Shown here piece after piece: positions 33,867 through 46,000 of a DNA stretch of 64,000 nucleotides; position 1 is the first letter of the stretch, and the number at the start of each line of letters is the position of its first letter. Source of the stretch: Macrosoma leucophasiata (lineage: Eukaryota; Arthropoda; Insecta; Lepidoptera; Hedylidae). The stretch is taken from the NCBI GenBank assembly GCA_036365455.1, contig JAWQUS010000022.1, positions 2,728,001 through 2,792,000 on the forward strand, in the 5' to 3' direction. The notes beneath the pieces are model-generated. The model made no database searches. It saw only the letters and a program-made list of their open reading frames with translations, and was not told the origin of the DNA. The translations under genes and the position numbers were made by a program.

Positions 33867-34079
33867 TTGAGTATTCGGCCATTACCCAACCTTTACTAGA
33901 TCATATATACTTCAATTACTGGCAATTCAAAAAATGCCCGAATTTCACATTGTGATGTATTATTTTTCGTTTTATTTTGCCACTAAAGGACAAGTTCCAC
34001 GTTGGCCCCGCATCTTGTACACTATATCAAAAGATAGAGAAAAATACCTTGTATCGTTTATAATTAAATCGTTGTTTTT

Positions 34080-34330
34080 TTTGTCGGAAATTGTATTTTT
34101 TGTATGACAACAATGTTACCTTAATGCTACTATGACATTCTTGTTCGAAATATACACACGACAGTTAATGAAGGTATAATGAATGATTTGAATAGCTGGA
34201 AATGATTTAGTATTTTATGCAATTTATGCTTCTTCTCACAATATAGCCGTACAAGGTGCAGGCCCAAGCTCCATACATTTTGGAACGTTTCCTTTTATAT
34301 AACCAGTAGCTAAGGTTGTCAAGTAAAGGG
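34080..34330. repeat. MITE-L right part
   Basis: tgctactatgacattcttgt to ctccatacattttggaacgt matches 38967-39159. A SINE-A scrap follows at 34390-34448. Confidence 0.75.
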
Positions 34331-34524
34331 AGAGGCTTGCATCTCTCTAAATAACAATGTTGCATTGCATAAAAAAAAATGGAGGGAGTGGCAATCAAAC
34401 ATCAATGTGAACTGCGTGCTTGTTTTCTAGTACCATTACATTAAAAAGCATGCAATACGTCATGTGGATGGTGATCACCATAGATTTATTGTCATTAAAT
34501 CACAATATCATCATCACATTATAA

Positions 34525-34880
34525 TAATGGCAACCCATTATACGTCCCACTGCTGGGCACGAGTCTCTCCCCTCTTTTGGGGGGAGGCCTGGAGCTTACT
34601 CCACCACGCTGCTCCAATGCGGATTGGTAGAGGTGGGTGGGTTAGTGGCCAACCCGCTGTCGGATGTTTTCAAACCGCCCATAAGGCCTCCGACAAGGTT
34701 TAACGACTGCTATCCATCGATAGCAACCGGGACCGACGGCTTAACGTGCCCTCCGAAGCACGGAATCGCGCAATTAATTTGCCACTAGCGGTCACCCATC
34801 ACACTACCCGACCGCGCCCGTAGTGCTTAACCGAACAGATCGCTTACGATCTACACCAGCCGCTGGGCCATGCGCGCTTC
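34525..34880 (+). mobile_element. Rep-C
   Basis: Full copy from ataatggcaacccattatac to gggccatgcgcgcttc. Confidence 0.88.
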
Positions 34881-35284
34881 ATCATCACATTATCACTGCA
34901 TAAAAAAATCAATATGAACTGTACTTATTGACATTGCATGACAAAAAAAATTTTCATGCTTAGTCCAGTTGGCACTCTTCGTAACAGAACGACATGGGCA
35001 CGTTCCACTAAACGACCGCAATTATAGTGACGCCCTCTTCATTATTACACCTAAGGCCCGTGGTCGACGTGTGCGTTCGTTCGACGTCATAGATGACGTC
35101 ATTGTTCGCGATCGCATCGCGCCCACTTCGCCCACAAAATATTGGTGGGTCGGAGAGGCCTTTCGGGCGGAGGTGGTACGTTAGTGGAATGGCAATTTTA
35201 GCGGTCGTGGTCGCGGTCATTTCGATCGATAAATGGAACGCAGCCATTCAGTCATAATAAAACACAGATTTCCTGTAAAAAAAA

Positions 35285-37080
35285 ATGTTTTATTCAAATA
35301 TGAAACTCAATTGAAATACGTTTAAAAATATCTATGCACGCTACGTCCGGAAACCATGTACATAGAGTATACATTTAAAATAGTTTTTGTTTTTACATTA
35401 AATTTAAGCTAATTCCAAAGTCACATTAAAGTAAAACAAATGTACAAATGTGATTTTGATTCATCGAGGACTGATTTTTTCCTATCACAATCCTAAATCA
35501 CGTTAAAAAAAAAGTAGCATAGACAATTTAAAAAATAACATCGATTCCGATCACAGTCTTGATATAAAAAAAAAACAACATGAAAAAATCAATCCTCCAC
35601 CTATTTCTTACAGTTAATAAAAGTAAATATTCTGTTTCCACGAATTCTTATGGATTGCAAACATATTCATTATCCATATTAATTCAAATTCAATGGATTT
35701 TATTTTTCATAGTAACCCCATTCTAAATTCAAATTATCATTATAAAGCAATATTTTTTTTGTTGTCGTATTAATTAAATTAAAAAGCTACTAATCTACAA
35801 CGATAAAAACCTTTTTTTTAATGTTCTTAATATGTACATAACATATATTTAAAACAAATGACGGGTCCATTGCCAGATTTCCAGAATAAATATATATGAG
35901 AATGAACGTTTTTTTTTTATCTGGCAATATTTAATTTACTTGTGTTGCCATTGTTTAAAACTTATAATAATAAAAGCATAAGTCATTCAATTCTAAACTA
36001 ATATTAGAATGACGTAATGGCGAAAGGAAATGAAAATGAGCAATTTTTCGAAAATGAGACCATAGATAATCGAAATTTATTAAAAAAAAATCAAATCCAT
36101 TGCTCAGTTTCATTTCCTTGACAAAAAAAAAAGAAAATAATCTACCTAATATCTAGAATACAATATAGAATATACATTAAAGATATATAAACTGTTATAT
36201 TATATTTAAATCTCCTATATTGACGAAAATTAAAAAAAAATGTGCTAAACTTTTTTTAACTGTCATTACAAGAGATAACAAAGCGGGCAGCACGTTTCGA
36301 CATGTGATGACGTCACTATCCCAATGACGTCATGTAATAGCTTGTCATAACAAGTTTGAACAACAGTGGACAGAAATACAGGTTAAATTCTCTCTTTTTA
36401 ATAACAATAAATGTATAAATCCGAGTTTAGTTGCCATATTTTAGTATATTTATATTTTAAAGAAAAATGGAAAGAAAAATTTGACTTCAGGCGAGTCAAA
36501 TTTTTCTTTCCATTTTTCTTTAAAATATAAATGTATTTCACAAGCATGTGTTAAAGCGAAATAATATAAAACAAATATTTTAGTATGTAGTCAATATAAT
36601 AAAGTTACAACTTAAATGTTGCTGTCTCTGTCATTTACTTATACAGGTTGTAATCGTTAAGTGTGCACAGGGGATTATTCCGTGACTATTACAGATATCA
36701 ATTTTTTTACCAATTAAATGTCAAATTCAAAGATATTATAAGAATAGATTGACAATACACACGGTTTCCTATGAATACCGCTTCAACCATTGTAAGTGGG
36801 AGTAGCTTATCTTGCCGCGAAAATATACACCAATTAGGCGCGAGGCCAACACACCTCACTTCACCTGATTCGTGTTTGGTCGCGTCACAAAACGTCACAA
36901 AAATGGCGTATTATCAGTTCGTACACGAGCATTAAGACGTGATTATACTACAAAATCTAGATGTCCTTTGTTTTCCGTGTAAATGAGTTAGCAGGCAGTA
37001 CTCTCTGTTTTGATACGATATATTTGATATAGACGATGTGATATCGTGTTTTACTTAATAAAATAACAAAATTAAGACTC
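35285..37080. other. AT-rich stretch with few repeats, no exon found
   Basis: About 1.8 kb of mostly unique sequence, except a tSINE-D flank pair at 36463-36575 arranged as an inverted repeat. A minus-strand AATAAA lies at 35289-35294, so part of it might be 3' UTR or intron of the THAP-like gene. This is inference only. Confidence 0.4.
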
Positions 37081-37082
37081 AC

Positions 37083-37162
37083 CGGTGATAAGTAATGCTA
37101 TTGAGTGGTTTAGTTTTCTTTACTGTTCGGTTTTTACACCAAAACACTGAACAATTTGGCAT
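37083..37162 (-). CDS. THAP zinc-finger gene, first coding exon only
   Basis: An ATG in good context opens 26 codons starting MPNCSVFWCKNRT and ending ITYHR, where a strong donor (CG|gtgagt) follows. This matches the start of a THAP domain: Met-Pro near the N-terminus, the first two zinc ligands as C-x4-C, and the YHR that normally leads into Phe-Pro. THAP proteins bind DNA through a C2CH finger; some derive from P-element transposase. GC-rich sequence at about 37180-37290 just upstream could be the promoter and 5' UTR. I could not find the next exon, so this may be a gene with a distant second exon or a dead relic. Confidence 0.62.
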
Positions 37163-37179
37163 TTTAAACGGTTTTTTAT

Positions 37180-37295
37180 CACTAAGTTTGCGCTCGGCGG
37201 GCGAATGCACAATGAATGGATGATGCTTGACGCGTGAGCGGGAACGGTCACCTGACCGTCCGCGAGACTAAACTCCAGCGGCCGGTGCGTATTGG
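37180..37295 (-). promoter_or_regulatory. possible promoter / 5' UTR of the THAP-like gene
   Basis: A GC-rich, CpG-containing block (gcgtgagcgggaacggtcac) in AT-rich surroundings, 20-130 bp upstream of the THAP start codon. No TATA box or other defined element was identified. Confidence 0.35.
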
Positions 37296-37392
37296 CAATC
37301 TAATTCATCTAATATCTTTGGTCAAATTAAATGTTCTTAACATATAGAATAGGTCTACGAATGTGATTTATTTTGTATACCAAACTAAAATA

Positions 37393-37650
37393 GCTCGCGG
37401 GCGTAGGCACCACCGCATTACCTATTATACTTGCCGCTAAATGGTAGTGTTCACAGCACTATCGTGTTCGGGTCAGGTGGTAATGTACGGCCCTGTAATT
37501 TCCGGCACAGAGGCATAACACCTTGGGCTTCAGGAGTGGTAACGCATCTGCATTTCGACCTTGGTCTTTGTGTGGGTGTCTATAGGCTGCAGTCATCACT
37601 TAACATCAATGTGAACTGCATGCTTGTTTGCCACTTCCATAACATAAAAA
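37393..37650 (+). mobile_element. SINE-A, 5'-truncated
   Basis: Begins at gctcgcgggcgtaggcac and runs to the A-run. Confidence 0.88.
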
Positions 37651-37947
37651 AAATATATTAAAAAAATAGTGAAGTGGTGGCAACGTGACGTGACCCTACC
37701 GCCCTCTACTGGAGGAGATTCTACTCCTTCTACACTAGTGCAGTCAGTCAACTGAACAATGGCGATCAAACCATTCCAAGATGGCGGTAGTTAATATAAC
37801 AATCGGGATGAGCAGCAGCGTCTTGCGATAAAACTATCGCCACTGCGTTCGCCAATCCGCATGCCAAGCGTGGCGATTGTGGCATATCTTCCCCTAATGA
37901 GGCACAACACTGCTGTGAGCGTCTTTGAAGAAGGCTTTGTCCAGCTT

Positions 37948-38096
37948 AACAGAGGTATAACACCTTAGGCCTCAGGAGTGGTAACGCATCTGCATTTTGA
38001 ACCTGGTCTTTGTGTGGGTGTCTATAGGCTGCAGTCATCACTTAACATCAATGCGAACTGCATGCTTGTTTGCCACTTCCATTACAGAAAAAAAAA
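37948..38096 (+). mobile_element. SINE-A, 3' half
   Basis: Begins at ggtataacaccttaggcct and ends attacagaaaaaaaaa. Upstream, 37680-37945 holds fragments of other dispersed repeats. Confidence 0.85.
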
Positions 38097-38206
38097 CCAG
38101 CGTTATTTTGACATTGTTAAAGTTACCAGGGTTGACAGATTTCCTTATCATCTGACAGATAATTGTGAGGTTAACATTAACCAGCGCAGCACGGCCAGTT
38201 AAAGTT

Positions 38207-39159
38207 AAAGGAGATGTTGCAAAAATGTATGGACCCCCGGCCATGTATTGTACACAATATCATTAAACAGGCAAAATCAATATAAAAACTTTTTCACTGC
38301 ATATTTTCACTTATTTAGCTCTGTTTGCAGTTACAAAACATTATTTGCAGCTAGAATTGCAACTCAAAACCAACATGGCGAATATGGCGGGCGATGTCAT
38401 TTCGACAAATGCCACTAATAATCGATTTCCAATTTAAAGAAATTCATAGCAACTTCTTTAAATTGATCGATTCGATACATCGTTTTGTTAATAATACTTA
38501 TTATGTGATGCACTAGTAAGATACAGATAGCATAAGTTTGTTGTTGTTTTATCTACATATGTACTATCCCAAGCGTAGGCTGTGTATCGCCGCCATATTG
38601 AACATCTAATAAAACCGGTAACCGGCGAATCGTGGGTGTTTGCATGTATGATTGAATTTGTGGAGGAACGGGTGGAAGTGTTCCTCCGACGAAAAGGGAG
38701 GATCCTCCGACCAGGCGAGGTGGTAGCGCCTGGCGGGCCGCGGCCCAACGGTCGCCGTTGGGAAGTTGTATGAGTTGGCATCTCTTGAGAAATCTTCGCA
38801 TGTGAGATATAATTCGAATGCACGCCATCTACCGTACTAGATAAGTACTGTGAGGTTTCATTGTATTCCACTAGTTGGCGCCTTAATGTAGTGGACGCTA
38901 CAAATTCATGCATTTACCTCTGCCTACCCCTTCGGGGATTACAGGCGTGAAGTTACGTTTCATAATTTTTGTATGATAACAATATGTCACCGGATTGCTA
39001 CTATGACATTCTTGTTTTTGAAATATACAGACGACAATTAATTGAAGGTATAATAAACGATTTGAATAGCTGAAAATGATTTAGTATTTTATGCTTCTTC
39101 TCTCAACATAGTGTATAAGGTGCGTGCCCAAGCTCCATACATTTTGGAACGTCTCCTTT
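38207..39159. mobile_element. MITE-L, Mutator-like TIR element with 9-bp TSD
   Basis: Ends aaaggagatgttgcaaaaat and, inverted, aaaggagacgttccaaaatg are about 27-bp TIRs. Flanks gttaaagtt at 38198-38206 and 39160-39168 form a 9-bp duplication, the length used by Mutator-like elements. A SINE-B 3' part and, inside that, Rep-G are nested within it. Confidence 0.85.
38618..38960 (+). mobile_element. SINE-B 3' part split by Rep-G
   Basis: accggcgaatcgtgggtgtt stops at gattgaat, Rep-G (38651-38905, minus) follows, then tcatgcatttacctctgcct to gaagttacgt resumes. Confidence 0.85.
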
Positions 39160-39351
39160 GTTAAAGTTAAAGTATGATGTAACCCAGCCTTATTTTTAAG
39201 CAACCCTCAAATATAAGCTATCTTTTTTTGTTTGCACGTGTTTTATAGAGACAAAAAACAACTTTAAGTCCCAGTTAGATACAAGTAACATTTCAGTATA
39301 ACGTGTTTTATAGAGACAACACTTTTGAATCCCAATAACAGTACTCGACAA

Positions 39352-39572
39352 TTAATATTGCACATCGAGCCTGCGAAAGAGACGATCGGCTTGTTTCGAC
39401 TTCGTAGAGCGTTATCTCTGTTGCACACTGCCTACGTAAGCACCGACAGTCCGGTATTGGTCAAAATGGTCGACAAACGTTAAATACGTACGGTGCGAAA
39501 GAGATAACGCTCTACAGACCCGAAATAAGCCGAAGTCTCCTTCCTAGACTCGATGTGCAATATTGATTGCTG
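39352..39572. mobile_element. MITE-N copy 2, fold-back element
   Basis: caatattgcacatcgag-type ends (left attaatattgcacatcgagc, right ctcgatgtgcaatattgat) with further inverted matches inward. Lies just downstream of the PATL1 stop, so it could fall in the 3' UTR. Confidence 0.85.
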
Positions 39573-39729
39573 AGCACGTGTCGTTTCTGTAATTGTCCAT
39601 TGAAAACATTTGACGTAATCCATAGATACCTCCATACTTCTTAGTCATAAGTAAAATTGCCACCAACAAATGTCAGGAGCCGACGAATCTCCCCAAATGT
39701 CGGGAAACCGCCGCCTTGGTGATCAAACA

Positions 39730-40029
39730 TCAACACAGGTGCCTACTCAATTGTTCTGTGACGTCATTCTTCGTGATTTCAAAATCCGCCGCCTTACCAC
39801 GCTGCAGGATCTCTATAGTTGTCCTGGACTCCAGCTGACGCAGGTGGTAGAGCAGTTTCGTCTCTGTGAGCGGTTGAACTGGCTTTGCCACGTTCAGTGT
39901 GGTGGTTTTCAGGGCTCGGGCTAGTGTTTTTAAGAAGCGGTACCATTGGCGCTCGTTGGCGGTGGCCTCTGGTGTGTTCACTAGTGCCACCGCCTTTTCT
40001 ACTAGTGCGCATACGCAGCTTAGTGTTAG
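39730..40029 (-). CDS. PATL1: PATL1 terminal exon
   Basis: Acceptor cttttcag, phase 0, 99 codons and TGA. It holds [20 protein letters not shown] and [20 protein letters not shown], the last helices of the domain. No clear AATAAA was seen on the minus strand just downstream. Confidence 0.9.
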   Translation of the reverse strand, partial: LTLSCVCALVEKAVALVNTPEATANERQWYRFLKTLARALKTTTLNVAKPVQPLTETKLLYHLRQLESRTTIEILQRGKAADFEITKNDVTEQLSRHLC

Positions 40030-43000
40030 CTGAAAAGAAAAAAATATTATTGAAACACAAACTAAACTGCCTCAGTAGCCTTGTGGTAGCAGGCCACTAC
40101 TACTACGCTGGAGGTCCTGGGTTCGATACCCGGGTCAAGGGCTATCAGAGATAACGGTTTAAAATTCTTTATCTCTGGTTCTATTGGGATTTTTCCATTT
40201 TCTGGAAGTTTCCCATTACCTCGGAGTTTAGTAATGTGCCCGGAGATGACAACAGGCTCGCCACATGTTACATGGGACAAAACGGGCGAATCGTGGGTGT
40301 TTGCATGTATGCTTGAATGCATGCATTTACCTCTGCCTACCCCTTCGGGGATTACAGGCGTGAAGTTACGTAATATCGGGTCGTTGTAAATTTGTAGTAG
40401 TAGAGAAAATATATACAACGTGTAACAGGTGTGAATGTACAACCCGAAACTAGTTTGTTCAGAATCGATAACCGAATCGATTTTAGACATTTTTGATATA
40501 GGTAACATTTTGTCTAAAAATTAATTACAATAAAGGAAATTATGGTCACCCATTTAGTGAACAGTCAATACAGACGAAAATGAGACCAATATTTACTCAA
40601 AATAAAAGTATCAACTAGTTTATTAGAAGTCGTTAAGACGTGCATTTTATTAAAAAATAAAATAGTGAAAATGAATCTTGTTACTAGCGAGTGTCAAATA
40701 GGGGTTACACTACATCACATTGCGACAGTGTACGTGTCTGAGTTGGTTTGTTTTATGTGCGCCTCGTAAGTAGAGGTAGGTTAAGTATGCATGGGGTGTG
40801 CATACTGTTCGTAAAAATTGAGGACAACTTGTTTCTTAAATAAAAAGTATTAAATACTGAAACATGCTATTTCAGTTCACGTATTATGATTATAACTCGA
40901 TTTTCGAATCGAGGTGTTTAAGAGTGTGCATTATTCCCGTCGAGGTCGAGTTCTGTCTGATGGTGGGGTCAAAAGTCTTAGGAATCGGCGTGCATGTATG
41001 AAGAGAATGATGAAGGTAGACGAGGCACGAGAGGTTTGTCTGAACCGGGATATCTGGCGCTCTACACTCTCTGCCTACCCCGTTAGGGACCTGGCGTGAA
41101 GATAAATACATATATACATTATTCCCGTTACATGTTGTATACTTACAGCCGAAGTGAGGGCGTACGGTGTCCTTGCGGGGTCTAGAGCCTCGGCAAGAAG
41201 TCCACACGACTCTATCACCGCCGACCATCCCGTTGTGTTCTGTATATATCTGCAAGAAGAATAAAACCTTAACAAAACGGTTCCAAGCGGCAAAGGAGAC
41301 AAGAAACTTTGGGCTCGCAAAATCGTTACTTTTTTTTATGTCATGAATCTGGCAAACAAGCATGCAGTTCACTTTGATATTAAGTGATGACTGCAGCCTA
41401 TAGACACCCACACAAAGATCAGAGGTCAAAATGCAGATGCGTTACCACTTGTGAGGCCTAAGGTGTTATACCTCTGTGCCGGAAATTACAGAGCCGTACA
41501 TTACCACCTGACCGGAACACGATAGTGCTGAACACTACCATTTAGCGGCAAGTATATTAACGTTATGTTACTGGATAGCCCATTACACAGTACATTTTGT
41601 AATATAGTTTACAATTAGCAATATAACCCAACTTTAACTGGAAAATATAACACTTGAGTGTAAGAGTATTTTTTTTTCTATTACTGACATTTCAAAAAAT
41701 GCCCGAGTTTCAAATAATTATTTTTATAGTCATTTGAATATGAAATACGTCTTTTGCAACACATGTTACCTGCGATGCATCGACGTGTTACCCGCGATCA
41801 CACCGCGGACACTCCGCCGAAATTTCATACAAACGCTTAATTTGGTCTCTATTACACAGACATCAATCAGTGACGTGTATTTACGTACAAAATACCAACC
41901 GTCGCCCATAAGAGGGGAAGAGGTTGAGTGATACGGGCAAATCGGGCGGGACGTCGAAGTGTCCATTCTATACGTAGTATTATTACATATTCTCTGCCGC
42001 GATAGTATTGCGTTTTACCTGAGACATAACTTACTTGCGATAGTGCAGCGCGAGCGGTGCGAGAGCGCCTTCATCGCGTCGAGCGGCCGACGGTAAAGCT
42101 CGCAACACACGCGCCCACAACGCGCGTATACGCACGTGCGACACCGGCGCGCGCGATATGAACCGCGCCACTAACGTCTGAAAGAGCCATTAGATAAGTT
42201 TTAGATAAGGAATTTTAAGGGTGAGTCAGATTGTGTGATGACCATATATGCATGTGTGTATTTATATATGCTTTTTTTATTTTATTTTTTATTTCTATAT
42301 TTTAAAAGGGGTTTTTATATACAGGGTTATTTGTAACCAACGCATAATTCTTAAAGGGAGGCTTTGGTTCATCAAGACTAACACTTATGTTGTACAACTT
42401 TTTCTAATTCAATATTTTTTTACCATTCAAATAATAATAAATAGAATTTGCAATTCTAATACGTCTTAACTTCACGTTACGTAAACAGCTGACATCTGTA
42501 CCTATGTAAAAAATTACCTATGAATCGTAGTGCTAACAACTGATAGAAGTCCCATTTGAAACGATTTTATTTCTTATCATGTGATGTACTGCGTTTTGGC
42601 AAAAGTCAAAGAACAAAAGTTGTTAGTTTTAACGTACCAACTCACCTTTGACGATTTATGCGCTAGATATATTTAACCCTGTATATTTCTTATGCAATGG
42701 ACGTTCACATTGTCTGAATTCTACTTTAATTCTTATTTATTACTTCTAAGGATTAAAAAAAATCGTCACTTACAATGCGGTAATTCAAAAGCTATTTATA
42801 CCAATACAGTCTCAACCCTTATCAATTTAAATCCTTTTGTTACCTTAAGCATTTCATTGTCAAAAGTGGACTAAATTAAAATAATTGATCAAGTTGCTAT
42901 CTTGACTGTTTACTCATTTTAGCGTTTGCGATTTGAAAATCATATGAACTAGATCATTCGCGATATCTATACATCTATACAAATAAATAAAATTGGAGTG

Positions 43001-46000
43001 TCTGTTTGTAATATAAAAATAACCGCTTTTTACTAAATGCATATGTATGTATACACTAAATGCTACAGGTACATATAGTAAAACAACATTTTTTACTATT
43101 TTTGTCTGTCTGTCTGTCCGTCTGTTTGGCGGGGCTAATCTTGGGAACGGCCGTACCGATTCTGACGGGACTTTCATTGGCAGATATCTGATGTAATAAG
43201 GATTAACTTAGGCTACTTTTATACCAGCTGCGCCTACGACTTCGTCCGGGTAGATATTGAACAATCATAAATTCACAGGCGGGCGAAGTCGCGGGCACAT
43301 AATCATAATCATTTATTTACCAGAATGTAGTGGGTACATGTAGGAATAGATGGTGAGGTAATAACATTATAGCACAGCTAGTGATTATATATAAGTCATT
43401 CAAAAAGTTCGATTGCTACTTTCATAAACAATCGCCCATCACTAGTGCCGGGTGGCTTTAGTGAGCTATTACCATAATAATTGTTTTATATTATTTCGCA
43501 TTAACACATGCTTGTGAAATATATTTTATTTTAAAGAAAAATGGAAAGAAACATTTTTGACTTCAGGCGAGACTCGAACTCGCGGCCTACTGGGAATCTA
43601 GTCCAGCCGCTCTTCCAATTGAGCTACTGAAGTCCTGCCCGATTTGTCAAATCTTTCCTTCACATTTATTGCATTGCTTTATGGTAGCAGCAGCGCCATC
43701 TTTTACCAACTATGCTAGTTAGACAACCGATATAATAGACTTTGCAGTTTATTGAATATCGTAAAGAAGTCGCTTTTACCCTTAATAATTGTTTTACTTT
43801 ATTTCGCATTAACACATTCAGTAGCTCAATTGGAAGAGCGGCTGGACTAGATTCCCAGTAGGCCGCGAGTTCGAGTCTCGCCTGAAGTCAAATTTTTCTT
43901 TCCATTTTTCTTTAAAATAAAATATTACCATAATATTGATGTTATATTATTCCATCGAACAACACTCACCCGTCCTTTCCTCACGGTCAACACCTGCGGC
44001 AACCTATCACCGTTGAGCAGCCCGTTGAACATTTTGTTAAGAAGCTCATCCTTGTCTTCATCTAGGAGGTTCTTCACCGGCGCCGGTTTCTGACTGACCG
44101 CTAGGTTCACCACCTGCGCGTGTGTGGAATAATCATTCATCAATACAAAATCTAACAAGATATTTTGCACACCGTAGAGCAACACGGACCACCGCGGCGG
44201 ATCGGAGGGGAGTAGCCATATGCAGGCTTTCCCCTCTGTCAAAGTACAAGCAAAAGCATTGGACGGCCCTGTGATTTCCGGCACAGACGCATAACACCTT
44301 AGGCCTCAGGAGTGGTAACGTATCTGCATTTTGGATCTTGGTCTTTGTGTAGGTGTCTATAGGCTGCAGTCATCACTAAACACCAATGTGAACTGCATGC
44401 TTGTTTACTTCTGCCATCAGATAAAAAAAAAGAGTAACTCGGGCCAACGGCCGTCGCGGCGGACCGGAGGGGAGTAGCCATAGCGTGTATTACCGATGCA
44501 TAACAGTCTGTCATTTATTGCGGAGGGAAATTCGTGTGACACGCACACACACACACACACACTACAAAAATAGTATATTACTACGAAACTCACACCTTGA
44601 CTTTAACAAAATACATAAACAATTTCACGCACACATTCAAACATCTAGACGACAGGTATAGGCCCAATTGGGCTTGTACGTTGACAGAGGAGAAAGCCGG
44701 CATATGGCTACTCCCCTTTGGTCCGACGCAGTCAGTGGGCCGTGTTGCTCTATGAACACAAGTGACCCTATGCCAATCGCCCAGATGTACTTGTTGATTG
44801 TACAGATTTTTCATTTTCGGTGAAATTCATTTTCATCGGTTAAATATTATTATTAAATTGGTATTTATTAATACCCATTGGATTATTATTAGAAGTCATT
44901 CTCTCTCTACCTAGAGGTAGCTTACAATGCAAAAGTGTCCTTATAGAACAATTTGAAATAAATGATTTGAATTTTAAATTTTGATTTACTGTTGTACACA
45001 CCTGTCTCTTATCAATGCACTCGCTCTTGGGACTGTCCTGTTTGGGCCTTCGTTGAACCGATTCTATGTTCCTCAGGAATAAGTTGGAGTCTTCTTCCGG
45101 TTCGTTCTCGGCTTCTTTCTGCGCCGCTTCTAGTTGCTTCTGTTTCTCTTCTCTTTCCTACGAAAAAGGGTTAGAAATTATCATTGTTTTTTTTTTGTAA
45201 TGGAAGTGGCAAACAAGCATGCAGTTCACATTGATGTTCAGTGATGACTGCAGCCTATAGACACCCACGCAAAGACTAAGGTCAAAATGCAGATGCGTTA
45301 CCACTCCTAAAGCCTAAGGTGTTATGCCTCTGTGCCGGAAATTACAGGGCCGTACATTACCACCTGACCGGAACACGATAGTGCTGAACATTACCATTTA
45401 GCGGCAAGTATATTAGGTAATGCGGTGGTGCCTACGCCCGCGAGCTTCGTCACTGGAGCTCTACCACCATCCTCGAAGGAGTAGGCAGAGGTAAATGCAC
45501 GCATTCAAACATACATGCAAGCATTGCAAGCACCCACGATTTACCGGTTACGTTTATGGCCCATGTAGCGGGTGGCGAGCCTGTTGATGACTTACTTTAA
45601 TTAAAATGTATCATTCAGGGGTTTTATAAGTCCTACTGGGGGGTTTTAGTTATTGTGACGTTATATTTTAAGGGGGAGGGGGTTCTGAGGTACACTACCT
45701 CAGAACCCCCTCCCCCTTAAAATACACAGAGTGACAATAAAGGGGTGGGATAAAGCTTATTTTAGCGTGACGTACTTCATAAACCTAAAAATACAATAGG
45801 AATTAAAGAAAAAAACTGAAAGAGAAATTTGACTTTGGGCAGGAATCGAACCTGCGACCTCAGGATAACCAGTCCAGCCGCTTTACCACTAAGCTAACGA
45901 AGTCCCACACCGATGCCTCGAATTTTGCTTTCCCTTTTTGATTTTTAACCGATTTATGGTCGGTGAACGACATCCATTGATAACTAATTAAAAGCTATAC

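Noticed and set aside
33418..33955. Open frames of 130 and 176 codons in a GC-rich block
   Set aside because: They fall inside the poly-A retroposon with its target duplication; GC-rich DNA has few stops by chance.
43561..43636. True tRNA gene at the tRNA-like core (and at 43810, 51697, 52112, 52480, 45835)
   Set aside because: The core folds roughly like a tRNA, but the anticodon stem is imperfect and every copy carries the same SINE flanks.
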